64,000 bases of DNA from Temnothorax longispinosus (Eukaryota > Arthropoda > Insecta > Hymenoptera > Formicidae): contig NC_092359.1 in the NCBI RefSeq assembly GCF_030848805.1, positions 15,985,102 to 16,049,101 of the forward strand, written 5' to 3'. Below the pieces are notes generated by a model. That model did no database searches and was not told the origin of the DNA. It saw only the letters and a list, made by a program, of their open reading frames with translations. The position numbers and the translations under genes are program-made. Numbering within the stretch: the stretch's first letter is position 1; each line of letters opens with the position of its first letter. This document shows positions 37,001 through 47,000 of this stretch, piece after piece.

Positions 37001-38206
37001 TTCATCGCGATATATTTGCTAAGTTTAATAGGATAACAAAAGTTTGAAACTCTCGCTTTTCCATGACATATCAAAAATTCCTTTAGCACGGTAGTTAAAT
37101 TAATCCTTGATTGCTTTGGCGCAGTCATACTCTAGAGGATCAAATATTTAACATTATTAGTTGGTCTGGCCTGCCACTAACGCGTAATGGAAGTCCCTGC
37201 GAAATTAATTTGGCCCCCGAGTGTGAATCATCTATAACGGCAAATTAATAATTCAAACAGCGGCGTTCAGAGCAACTGCGTTAATAAAATTTGCTTAAAA
37301 TATTCTGCTGGACGAGAGGAAAAAAAATGAAACAGTGTAAATAATAAATAAGCTGGATAAATAACAGCGTTATACTCTAATAAGATATGAGAAAGTTCAG
37401 TATAATAGTCTCATTTGTCTAACTTAATTTTTTATAGCAAAATTCTAGACACTAAATTCAATGCACGTATTTGTTCGTCGAAAGAAATAAGAGAAAAGTT
37501 GGAAACAACTTTTTCCTAACGCGAGCGTGAAATGGGCCGCTTTTCGCGCTTGTTTTGAGTGAGCAAAACGATCCATTTCTCCACTAGTTGAAAAATGGAG
37601 CCATTTTTCAACTAGTGGAGAAATTAAATTGTAAAACAAGCGCGAAAAGCGGCCTGTTTCACGCTCTTGTTAGGAAAAATAGTATGAACAACTCGTGGGA
37701 AGAGTGGTCGAGCCCAAATGAGTGTGATGGTCGCACTCGCTTCGCTCGTACGACCAACTTCACACTCATTCAGAATCGACCACTTTTTCCACTAGTTGTA
37801 CAATATACTATTTTTGTTTTTTCGTACATTGAAAATTATTCTATCCCGCTCGTCCATCGCGAACGTTCTCATTAACCGGGCACGATCAAATCGAAGGAAA
37901 GGAAGAGTAATCGCGGCATTATTGCGTCCTTTCGAAACGACACATTCGCAAACCGTCGCGAGAGATCCCCTTCACCTTCGATTCATCGAAAAATCCGCGC
38001 GCTCTCCCTTCAGTCCCTTTCCCTTTACCTTGCTCCACCTCGGCATTGATGTGAATGGTCCTCAGTCTGAGCTCCTCGTTCTCGTAAATCATCCCCCTCG
38101 AGGACTTCCGGTCGAGTTTTCTATTTGGCTTGACGCTGACGTCTCGCCGCCTGGTCCTCAGCATCCCGACACCGCCAACACCGCCTACCCCCGTCCCCGC
38201 CATCAT
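18285..38206 (-). CDS. Unrecognised ~938-aa coiled-coil/disordered protein (three coding exons)
   Basis: Join of minus-strand exons 38206-38029, 21149-21013 and 20786-18285: 178+137+2502 nt, or 938 codons plus stop. Intron 1 (16,879 nt) is phase 1 and intron 2 (226 nt) is phase 0; the frame stays open through both junctions. Residues about 43-95 form a charged coiled coil (IKKLRRENEQLRREIWSLRD core), followed by an acidic stretch (106-137) and a long Ser/Pro/Asn-rich, apparently disordered body. The body has PPPPILGP (about 201-208), two NPF motifs (about 465 and 600) of the kind bound by EH domains, and PSPPPTATP (about 617). The basic tail (about 777-923) carries RRLS, RRVS, RRPS and RKTS sites of PKA/basophilic-kinase type, and the protein ends PWCACWGNGCI. 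No signal peptide or transmembrane segment is visible, so it is probably cytoplasmic. The architecture suggests a scaffold, but I do not recognise the family. Confidence 0.85.
20787..21012 (-). other. Intron 2 of the coiled-coil protein gene
   Basis: 226 bp, AT-rich, phase 0, bounded on the minus strand by GTTGGC and ATTACAG. No other feature is seen inside. Confidence 0.8.
21013..21149 (-). CDS. Exon 2 of the coiled-coil protein
   Basis: Encodes residues 60-105, the heart of the coiled coil, with regular Leu/Ile and alternating Lys/Arg/Glu, ending GESEEYE. The acceptor is tgtgatttcag|GCC. The donor GAG|GTTGGC is weak but leaves phase 0, matching the next exon. Its phase-1 entry completes a Gly codon with exon 1. 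If read through, the frame stops after about 12 codons in the intron. Confidence 0.85.
21482..21503. repeat. (GA)n microsatellite
   Basis: Run of AG dinucleotides upstream of exon 2, inside intron 1. Confidence 0.9.
21684..21740 (+). repeat. Diverged intronic duplicate, copy 1
   Basis: Contains GCGTTAGTGATCTTTGAACC and, 14 bp on, ATCTTATCAGTCATCGATG. Both motifs recur in the same order about 390 bp downstream. Confidence 0.6.
22071..22136 (+). repeat. Diverged intronic duplicate, copy 2
   Basis: Contains GCGTTAGTGATCTTCGACCC and ATCTCATCAGTCATCGGTG, matching 21684-21740 with substitutions and a 9-bp spacing change. Weaker resemblance continues further (21812-21860 with about 22420-22470), suggesting an old duplication of several hundred bases. 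Confidence 0.6.
26975..27032. repeat. Short tandem duplication (~28 bp x 2)
   Basis: GAGTAATAAATAAAAAGTTT and GAGTAATAAATAAAAGTTTT occur back to back. They are followed by an imperfect inverted repeat of AAAACCTAAAAGA and TCTTTTTAGGTTTT around 27067-27098. Confidence 0.75.
28993..29018. repeat. (CT)n microsatellite
   Basis: Perfect CT dinucleotide run. Confidence 0.95.
30978..31057. repeat. (TA)n followed by (GA)n microsatellites
   Basis: A TA run at about 30978-31014 is followed, after a short spacer, by a GA run at about 31035-31055. Confidence 0.95.
35949..35968. repeat. (TA)n microsatellite
   Basis: Short perfect TA run within intron 1. Confidence 0.9.
37510..37679. repeat. Long composite inverted repeat, hairpin 1
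   Basis: Three nested stems fold about one centre. The inner stem is perfect: 37575-37598 pairs with 37601-37624 (24 bp, 2-nt spacer). The middle stem pairs 37527-37556 with 37633-37662 (30 bp, two mismatches). The outer stem pairs TTTTTCCTAAC (37510-37520) with GTTAGGAAAAA (37669-37679). A smaller stem AAAGTTG/CAACTTT lies just upstream. No transposase is present. It is best read as a foldback/MITE-like element in intron 1 close to exon 1. Confidence 0.85.
37688..37799. repeat. Second adjacent inverted repeat sharing the CCACTAGTTG motif
   Basis: ACAACTCGTGGGAAGAGTGGTCG (37688-37710) pairs imperfectly with 37776-37799. Inside, AGTGTGATGGTCG (37711-37723) pairs with CGACCAACTTCACACT (37751-37766) around a GCACTCGCTTCGCTCGTA loop. 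The end TCCACTAGTTG repeats the core of hairpin 1, so the two probably belong to one element. Confidence 0.75.
38029..38206 (-). CDS. Exon 1 (coding part) of the coiled-coil protein
   Basis: Encodes residues 1-59: a Gly/Val-rich start, a basic stretch, then NEELRLRTIHINAEVEQ, which begins the coiled coil. The start chosen is the first ATG (38206-38204) in a frame open upstream to a TAA at 38449. A second ATG directly follows and has the better context (A at -3, G at +4). The donor is CAAG|GTAAAG at 38029/38028, phase 1. A later in-frame Met before IYENEEL is an alternative start. Further 5' exons cannot be excluded because the frame upstream is open without ATG. Confidence 0.75.
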
Positions 38207-38560
38207 CCTTTTCCTCTTGTGCCACTTGTCTTCTTCCTTCTCCGCGAACGGTATGGCGTGGTGTATCACAAAGAGCGGATCGCGACGAGTGACCGATTGT
38301 CCGCGATGATCGGCTGCGCCTCGCGCGCGGCCTCTCGAGAGGAGAGCAACACGCGACTCCCTTGTTCCCTCCCTTCTCTCGAGAAACTTTCGCGAGATAT
38401 ACTCCCGTTCCTCGTAACTATTTGATCTTCCGTTTGATATTCGGCCTTACTCGAAGAAAGTTCTGAGCACAAAGCTTTCGCGCTTGCCAGACTTGGCGAG
38501 CGCAACTACGACTTGACCACTCGACGTTCTTTCTATCGCGTAGGCAAATCCGAAGATTCG
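38207..38560 (-). promoter_or_regulatory. CpG-rich 5' UTR/promoter region of the coiled-coil protein gene
   Basis: CpG-rich, purine-biased on the coding strand and directly upstream of the chosen start. It ends where AT-rich DNA begins near 38560. No TATA box or initiator could be assigned, so the transcription start is unknown. Confidence 0.45.
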
Positions 38561-40098
38561 TTTCGAAGTGTTTATCTTAATTCTTTAATATAGGTATATG
38601 TTACACTACGAAATATCTTACTTTGAAGCATTCGCACTTTCTTCAGATGGCTTATTCCATGATAGATCTTATCATATTGAATGTATAATCACTTTCTGCC
38701 ATTTAATGATAACTTAAGGAATTTTTAGTATTAATATTTGTATAGTAATCCGTAAAATTATATTGTCTGAAGATATTTTTTATATTACTTTTATTTATGT
38801 TATTATAAAAACTGGCTCTGTGAATTCTCTTTTCTATTAGATTTTACTTTCGACCGAGAAATTATTTCTAGCCAGCTAAATATCTTAGTCTTGTATTAAC
38901 TACTTCAATAAGAGGAAATTAGTTTTTAAATTGTATATTTATATCATTATTGTTATAATAATTCTGCACTGAAAAGGATTAAAGATGCGCACTTGCGCCG
39001 ATATGCCGGATCTCGAGAATGACACGGTGCGAAGCCACTTCCTCCGTTTAAAGCCGAGCGTATGTTCCTCGAATAATCGCACAGTCACTTCGGCGACGAG
39101 TCTGCGTCAATCCCGGGAACAAACCCGGGGAAGCGAGGTGTAATTGATGCCGGAGAAACCGAATAGATACCTTACTTGCCGAGTCACTCTCTATTGTGAA
39201 GACTATACATGCTGGTTTGTAGTACCGCGAAGTTTGTATACACGCTGACTCGTGATATCTCACGCAGTCTATACAGATCTAATATCACCACGCTGTTGCA
39301 TCGCGGAATTAGGGTTAAAAGCCATTGAGTTACCGGGAAGTAATCCGTCTAAAATTCCGTATACGTTTCGTGAAGGTTATAACGCGTTGTTATATTCCGC
39401 GGATTATATATCTTGGTCCACAGCGAACACAGAATTGGGAGCTATCGACGTTGCCGAGCAACATAATCTGCCTGTGATCTCCGTCGTGTGGATACGTCGT
39501 TGTATTAACTTAGCGCAGATCCTCTACCGGCAGTACTAATTGGCTAATTCCTCCAGGATTACGTTTCTCTTCCCGGACCGTCACGGAGACTGCGAAGGAC
39601 GGTCGGCTTGCTTCGTGGACCTATCCTCCGTCCACGCGGTCGCGATGAATCGTTTAGACGAAGTTACGGTATCCGGCAATACCGGTCGCCGCGTCGCCCT
39701 CGCGGCCAGAAGAATTTGCATCGGACACTCATTTCTCACGCGGTATTCCTCGCACGTAATTTGCGTCCCCATTACTCAGCGTTTATCAGCGTGCTCGGGC
39801 GACCACCTCTTGCACTTTCAAGCTCCGTTTTTGCGTTTTTTATTTTTCTCTCTCCCCCCTCTTTCTCTCTCTTTTTGTTTCCCTTTCTTTTAATTTGTTT
39901 TGCACGGAATTTATCTCGTCGCCCGGGCGGATTTTCTGCAATCTTTCGGCCGGCTGCGGCAGTCATCGGCCGACTACCGCGCGCCGTTATGAATGTCGAG
40001 ATTCTCGCCCCTAGGACGCCGGCGATTATTCACGAGGGACTTAAAGTTGCGGCTTAACTTCTAGCTTCTAGTATCTAGTTTCTTTTCTATCCGGTGGG
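38561..40098. other. Upstream intergenic region, AT-rich then CpG-rich
   Basis: 38.56-38.96 kb is AT-rich with no feature. From about 38.98 to 40.2 kb the DNA is CpG-rich with overlapping frames on both strands (for example plus 39252-39539, 95 codons, and plus 39608-40057, 149 codons) and a polypyrimidine block at 39840-39900. None of these frames has a domain. The block is a likely promoter/5' UTR for a plus-strand transcript. Confidence 0.45.
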
Positions 40099-40132
40099 AT
40101 GCGTCCGTGCAAAAACTGCCCTCGCGAGAACG
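40099..40132 (+). CDS. Candidate first coding exon of a small plus-strand gene
   Basis: An ATG preceded by an in-frame stop opens MRPCKNCPREN and is followed directly by a consensus donor, AACG|GTGAGT (phase 1). The peptide has a CxxC pair. It lies at the edge of the CpG-rich domain, divergent from the minus-strand gene. The next exon fitting phase 1 is 41216-41306. This is inferred from signals only; chance is possible. Confidence 0.3.
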
Positions 40133-41215
40133 GTGAGTGGTTGCGATACGTAATGCCTCGCAGTTATTACGGAGCGATTATCCACGATGATGCGTGATGT
40201 CTTCGTGTCGCTCGAAGAGAATCGCTGGTCCTTGAAAAATGCATTAAAGTTAGAAGAAAAGTGACGAAACGGTTAATGATATGTACCGTAAGAATAAAGT
40301 ATTTGATGTGATGACTATATATATATAGTCGACTTCATGAATTTTACAGCGTTTTTATCTGTCAATTCTATGCATTCTCTGACCTTTAGTTGTTGAATAA
40401 AGTTCCCAGTGATCGCTCCTGTCATTCCTATCGTCGGTGATCTGAAAAAAATATCTATATTAGAAATCACGTGTAATAAAATCATATAATTAATTTTTAT
40501 ATACTATGCATTTAGATTTTTCTGTATTCTGTATTTCATTCTGTATTTCATTATAATGAAAATGTTTTTAGAATAATCATGAATATCTCATTGTTTCCAA
40601 ATAACCCGTAATTCGATTTTTATCAGACATAGACTGTTGCAAAACTGTTGCAAAAATAGAATAATTGCTCTTAAATAGAAATTGATAAAACGCAGTAAAA
40701 ACCCATTTGACCTAAACATCGAAATTGATCGATATATATCGTTATAAGAACCATCGCGAATGAAGGTTTTATTTTCCGAGCGAGATTTCGATGGCGAAAG
40801 AAGTCACGAAGGATTCTTGAGTGAACGAAGTCTTACAAGATATTGTACGTGATTTAAAACCTTCTCGACAGCTTCGCTTAGAGGATTGCTTCACGTGCCG
40901 TAGAACGCGGAGTATCCGATACGCGTGTTCGAGTAAATGCGCGGAATGGCAAAACATTCTGCTCTCATGTGAAGGAGGAAGCGAGTATCCGCTTTGAAAG
41001 AAACTTTTTTTGGCCATGTTCTCTATTTCTCTCTCATTCTCGCGCGTTTCTTAGGACTCAAAGTCTAGGGAATGACATCAAAGAGGACAGCACAGTAAAG
41101 CAGGTGTGTATCCTCGAACCTATTGTTGTCTTGTTCCGAAAACATACATAAAGAGCGACAAAGAGCAAGGAGAGAAAAATATATAGAAGAAATAGAAATT
41201 TATCATATTCTACAG

Positions 41216-41306
41216 AAAATGTATTTGAATATTTAGAAGCTTCTGCTGTCGAAATTAAAAATAAAATGAAACAATTTCATGAAAAAGAAGAATTAATCAA
41301 CGAACG
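41216..41306 (+). CDS. Candidate internal exon encoding a short charged helix
   Basis: Acceptor atattctacag and donor CG|GTATGT bound 91 nt. Entered in phase 1, it reads ENVFEYLEASAVEIKNKMKQ and then FHEKEELINE, helical and charged, and leaves in phase 2. Phase matches exon 40099-40132 across a 1,083-nt intron. Joined to the acceptor at 41394 it stops after R-S-L. A later acceptor (aatag, ending at 41424) gives about 14 more residues. An open piece from 41395 in phase 0 (about 35 codons, LKKKIENVSHRPKYHEYIKN) does not match this exon's exit phase, so the locus may be decayed or mis-modelled. Confidence 0.3.
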
Positions 41307-43363
41307 GTATGTTGGAACATAAAATGTATCTATATTTTATAGCGAGAAATGTAAGTACGATTCTGTTAAAGTTTTAATATTTTTCTGAATTTAGATCCTT
41401 ATAAACTTAAAAAAAAAAATAGAAAATGTGTCACACAGACCGAAATACCACGAATATATTAAAAATGTTGAGTGTAGAAGAGAAAAGATAAAAAAGAAAT
41501 AAATTTTCCTCATACATTCAGCTAGCTTTTGCAATGATCTTAATTGCTGCATAAATAACGATTCCCTCGTGTTTGCATTAGAAACTTGTAATTATCTCTG
41601 GGTTACCTTACGCGATAATTAGAAAAAGAGTGAAAACTTCACGCTTCGTCATACGTCTGCGGACTTTCTTGATGAAGTTGATCCTTTAATTAACGTCGAC
41701 AGAAAATGATAAAAAGGTAAATGACAAAGGAGGAACTTTTCTCTTACTATGGTATCATACTGAAACAGATAAAATCGCGCGAAAACGTATAAATATACGA
41801 AAATTGCGAAATCAGAGTAGTAAAAATAGTGTCTTGATAGAGAGACAAGTCTATATGCGTGCTTAGAACAAATATTCGATTTGAACGCATTCCAAGTAGC
41901 AGGTGAGGCATGATTCATGGCTCATGTCTAGCACGAAAATTAACGTTGTATTTGCCGACGAAAATTACTTACGAAACGAATTACATATCAAAGAGTCTAT
42001 GTAAAGAAAATTTATTTATGTTTTTATTTAACATTGCACGAAAAAATGATCAGATTCTCATTATATTTATCGAGTATTTTTGTAACAATTTAAAATATCA
42101 GCGCACATTAATTTAACTGTAATTAAATTATATTTATGACATGTCATATACTGTCATACTATCGAATATTTCGACGAACCAAAGTAGAATAAATATATGT
42201 ATATTTTGAGATTTTATTGTACATTTATGTTGATAAATTATTATTGCTATTTATTTGACAGAATTAAATTAATCTATTGAAAATTTGGTCGTAATTATTG
42301 AGAATTAATTATACTTTTCATCGCTACAAACAGATCAATTCTGCTTAATTAAACTTATTTTATTTATCACCAATTTCACTTGTACGGATGATTAATGAAT
42401 TTTTCAGGAGCGCAATGCCAGATGATACTGCTATTTATAAACAAACGCGTCGCAAGCAAAGTGCCGGCCGGTCGGCGTAGCTTTTGCAAAATAAAATGTT
42501 TATGAAACGCTCCGTCGACGTGAGTTGTTCGCGCGCTCGCAATCTAACGAGGTAGGACCACGAGGTCTTTGATGCGAAACGCGCGCCAACGGGATGTAAG
42601 AGAGACCAGAAGTTACAGCGTGCAACAATTACGCTCTTTTAAGCGTGACGACGCGACAGAATGGCGGGGCGATGTATCTCCTTTGTAACGTGAACTTCAG
42701 CAGTACGAAAGTTTTCGCGCTGCCGGGCAAAAACTTAAGGCTCGTTAAGAGGCGCGCATTTGCATGACATTTATCACAACTCCTGGGAGGACCTTTAAGA
42801 TACGTGCCAGCGCGACCGGATAAAGCCGGAAGGATTAATGAGGACGTCTTTCTCCCATCCTCTCTGTTGCCACGCTCGCACTTCGCACGGTGTTAAGACG
42901 AAATATATATTCGCCCAGCTTTTAACTCTTTGGTACGTTGGCGTCATCTCTTCGGCAATATATGTTATTCTCTTAATGCTTTGCGGAAGAATACCCGTCG
43001 CCAAATATATACGTAATATGGCGTAGACTTTATTATGCAACCATCTTTCAATTTATTGCTTGGAGAAATGAATTAAATATTGAATTTTATCGAAGAAAAG
43101 TAGTGACAATTTAAAAGATTTTAATAAAATATTTTGGATGTTTACAGTACTTTATGTCAAAAATATATGAGATAGTACAAACTGAGAAACTTTATATGTG
43201 AATGTAATATTTATGTTACTGTTTTATTATTCGAAACAATTTTTCTCAACTTTCTACTTGCGATTAGAATAGACTTGATCTCACTTACGAAGTGCTTTTT
43301 TCAGAAGTTCGCTCTTATATGCGTGAAGTGTTATACTACTTATTGGCCACCTGGTGGCCGTGT

Positions 43364-43381
43364 AATTTTAACGATTTCCGG
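43364..43381 (+). repeat. 18-bp repeated motif, copy 1
   Basis: AATTTTAACGATTTCCGG is identical to 44082-44099 and is preceded in both copies by a GGCCG/GGCGTGT-like stretch. Confidence 0.8.
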
Positions 43382-43529
43382 TCTTGTTCGACGGATACGC
43401 GTTTAGCAACCACGTATTACGTGTATATCAATATACCGATATAATCCCCGACGTAAACCAGACATGGGTCTCGACACGTAATACGATGGCTGGTAATACC
43501 AAATAATCAAAAACCGCGATTTTCAGTGT

Positions 43530-43546
43530 ATATATATATATACACT

Positions 43547-43604
<58 letters not shown>

Positions 43605-43659
43605 CATACACGCACGCACGCACGCATGCGTGCACACACACACACACACACACACACAT
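43530..43659. repeat. Compound microsatellite (TA)n-(GCAC)n-(CA)n
   Basis: A short palindromic TATA/CACTGA stretch leads into a TA run of about 50 bp, a run of GCAC units and a CA run ending near 43658. Confidence 0.95.
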
Positions 43660-44081
43660 CCAGATACTTAAATTATTAAATGCGGGATATAGCTGCACGC
43701 TGCTGCATTATCATTTAAATTTATATATCTTGACTGAAATATATTATAATATCTTGATGCTAAACGTGTCAAGTGCCGAAAGATATTTTTTTCTCATATA
43801 AAATAAAGAAAGTACTTCACTCTTTATTTATTCCTCTCAAATTCTTCATATTATTTTGAAAAAATTTTTTGTGCGTCACGTAACACGTTCAGGACTTTGA
43901 CTTTTGGTATCCAACTCACGCAATGATGATGCTGCGTCCAAAACCGGTCCGGCCTTCTCTCGCAAGCGTATCTGCGTGGCGTGAAACGTAAGCGGTGCAG
44001 CGGCCGTGACGTTCGTGTGAAAATCGAATTTACACCGTGAAGTGCGAGATCGGGACGTTATCGGCCAGCCGGCGTGTGCAC

Positions 44082-44099
44082 AATTTTAACGATTTCCGG
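44082..44099 (+). repeat. 18-bp repeated motif, copy 2
   Basis: Exact second copy of 43364-43381, 718 bp downstream. Confidence 0.8.
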
Positions 44100-47000
44100 G
44101 CGGGTTACTTTCGGCGTAACGCGGCGTTACGCTCGAAGGTCGACACGAGCCAGACCCCCCGTGATTCGAAACCTCGATCTGAATGATCGGCCGCATTGGA
44201 ATGGAATCGATGACGGGGCGTGTTATTATTAAGCGAAGCGATGACGGATTTCTGATCGCGAAATGATTTGCGCCGTCGACGTCGTGCTTTTTCGTACCAC
44301 GTTAAAGGGAATCGCTTCATTTATGAATACATTGCCCCACTGTTTAAATTGAAGCTAAAATAAAACCTTTATTCTGTTTGTCTTCCGTAATGGTCATACG
44401 TAATCTTACATTGTTATTTTCTAGAAGAAAATCAAGATATTAAAGTTTGTTTCGGTATATTGAGTTCGTTTATATAAACTTTTTAACGTCGAAAAGAATT
44501 CGTTTATTAGTTATTAAAATTGGAAATATAGTTAACAAAATAGCTATTATAATATTAATAAAGAGCTCGCAAATATTTTAGTTCGGTATTTTATTACAGA
44601 AATTCTAATTAATGTCTTTGTGTGAATATCAATCATTCAATTTAACTTTACATTTTCGAAAAAAATTTATTTTAAATTTTATTTATTAATTATAACATAA
44701 AAATTAATTACAGAGACATTACACAAAAATATTAATTATTACTTATTAATCTTATTATATTGATAAAGATATTACATATCAGTTGTGAACTTATCAAACT
44801 TTATTTTAACGTTAAGTTTAGCTTAAACATACATTCAGTTTGTATATTTGTTAAAGAACATGTAGCTTAAAGAGATGGTGATTAACACCCGGGAACACTC
44901 TGTAGAACATGTCGATGGCGTTGATGACATACAGTCGAGACAACGGCGGGCCCATGGATTACATGCGCGACACGTGTCGCCGACGCATTTACCGGCATGA
45001 CGTTAACACGTGCATCGTCGCGGCTTCTCGTTGCGGCGCGTCTCGCAATGCGTAAGTGCCGCGCGGAAATGCGTGTACACTGTGGTTTCGAATGCACGTT
45101 GCGAATGATTTACAGGCGGTCGCGGGTAGCGTGCACCGGATGCAAGTTGCTCGCGCGGATGCGACACGAAGATTTAATTTTTCGAACGCAATCGTTAACC
45201 GGATCGTTTCCCGGCGTACGATTCACCAGTTTTAATTATCGCTCGTCAAGTTTCGTCGCATTTTTTTCCTTTTTACTGCAAAATTCTGCTCGAGGGCGAA
45301 CAACGAGACCCCGATATATCCGTCATCGATGGAAAACATGTCGAACGTAACGAAGAGGATGGTCTCGACGTGGATGCCGGGCACCATTCTCGAGCTTTTC
45401 ATTCAAAACGAGTCGTGTCCAATTAAGCGAGATGTCTCGTGTGCGCTTCATTTATTCATAATGCGACATGTTTCATCGATATTTCGCCTCTGGCTAAAAA
45501 TGGCGAGCGTATCAAGCTTTAGATGAGGACTCATGTTTGTTGTCAATAACATCTTGACTCTAAATTTAGCACAGAAGAAATGTATTGATAATAATAATAC
45601 TTAAAAAATATCTGGATCATTAGCAATTTTTGAAAAAAGTTTTATTAATCACAATTACGTAAAAGTTACACAGTTACGTAAAAAAAAAGCAAAAAGTTAT
45701 CCGAAAATTACCTGTTAAAAATTATAATTTATTAATGACTCATATTATTTAGGACACAAATTTTTTATAAGAAAATATTTTTACAAGTTGGCCCTTATAA
45801 TAGAATTAATGGTTCGGCAACAAGTTATATCCGTACATAAATTATGCAAATGTTTTACTTCTCACCGCAGGATATTAATGAATGTAAAACGTGCGTAATA
45901 AAAGAAGTCACATGGGACACAGTCAGGTTACCCTCTTTGGGCAGGAATGTCTAATAATAGTAATAAAATGAAGCGGAGATGTACTTAGATGCCTCACGAG
46001 GAATGCTAACGAGATGGTCTCCATTTGCAATTCCGGTATACTTCAGGAAATGTCGGGAATACAATACAAAGCCAAGTCTCGCTGTGCGCGCAGAAGTCAC
46101 TCCGCAGAAGGCAATCCGGATTCGCGACAAGGCCACGGCGCGGCTAATTGAATTCAATCGAAAATGCTTGCCTAATTGCAGCGTCAAGCTTTCGTAAGCC
46201 TCGTCTTCGGAAGTTCGCTGTTCTTCCCCCTCATGGCCCGCTCCCTCTTTCCCGCGTTCGGCTTTCCTCGATTCGCCTTCCATCTTGGAAGTGGGACTGA
46301 ACTTTCAAGTTTATGGAACTGAATCTTAAGCGGCCGACCCTCCAATTTAAACTTGGGTTGCGATGCTATCGTTTTGCCCTTGAAAGCGAGTTACCTCCGC
46401 TGGCGCGAGGACACACAGCCGTGGATCCCCTCGGATCGTACGTCTTCGCGGTGACTCATGAATCATTTCGACGTGTCGACCGCAACGTGTTTCTCTCAGA
46501 TGTGCGCCGAATCCCTTTTACGCATTTACGGTAGTGTCACGGATTTGACATTATTTAGGATTCGTTGCAAAATATTTGACAGATCTCTTGAAGAATTTCG
46601 AGTCGACTTTTTTTTAACAGAAAAATCACTATTTGTCATTTGTATAACTTTCAGCGTTGAGTTCTTTGCCCCTGCAGAGATACAATACTTGTCAAACTTG
46701 TTTTCTTGTCCATTTATATTTCTTTTTCATTCTTGAAGTGTAAGTGTATATCTTTGTAATCCGTCTTCCTTGGAAATATTTGACATTCATACAGTTTTCA
46801 CCATTTGTCTTGCAACTACAATAGTGATGCAGTTAGCAAATGTATGACACAGCACAACAACGATTTCTCACCGAAAAGTAACCACTCAAACTTTTACATT
46901 TTTCTTCCGCTAAATTATTTGTAATCCGAACGATGTCGAACGATTCTATCGAGTTTCATTCATTTTTAATGACTTCTCGCGGTCGCGACGTGGTCGAAAG

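Larger units (their letters stand above)
21150..38028 (-). other. Intron 1 of the coiled-coil protein gene (16.9 kb)
   Basis: Bounded by GTAAAG (38028, minus strand) and TTTCAG (21150). AT-rich with CpG-richer islands near 24.1-24.9, 25.7-26.0, 27.2-27.7, 29.3-29.7, 31.7-32.0, 32.6-33.2, 33.5-34.0 and 34.7-35.15 kb. Overlapping open frames on both strands in these islands lack domains and splice-phase support. They may be enhancers or alternative promoters; no extra coding exon could be demonstrated. Confidence 0.65.

Noticed and set aside
37796..38425. Plus-strand 209-codon frame
   Set aside because: It is the antisense shadow of exon 1 and the 5' UTR of the minus-strand gene, whose splice phases are consistent.
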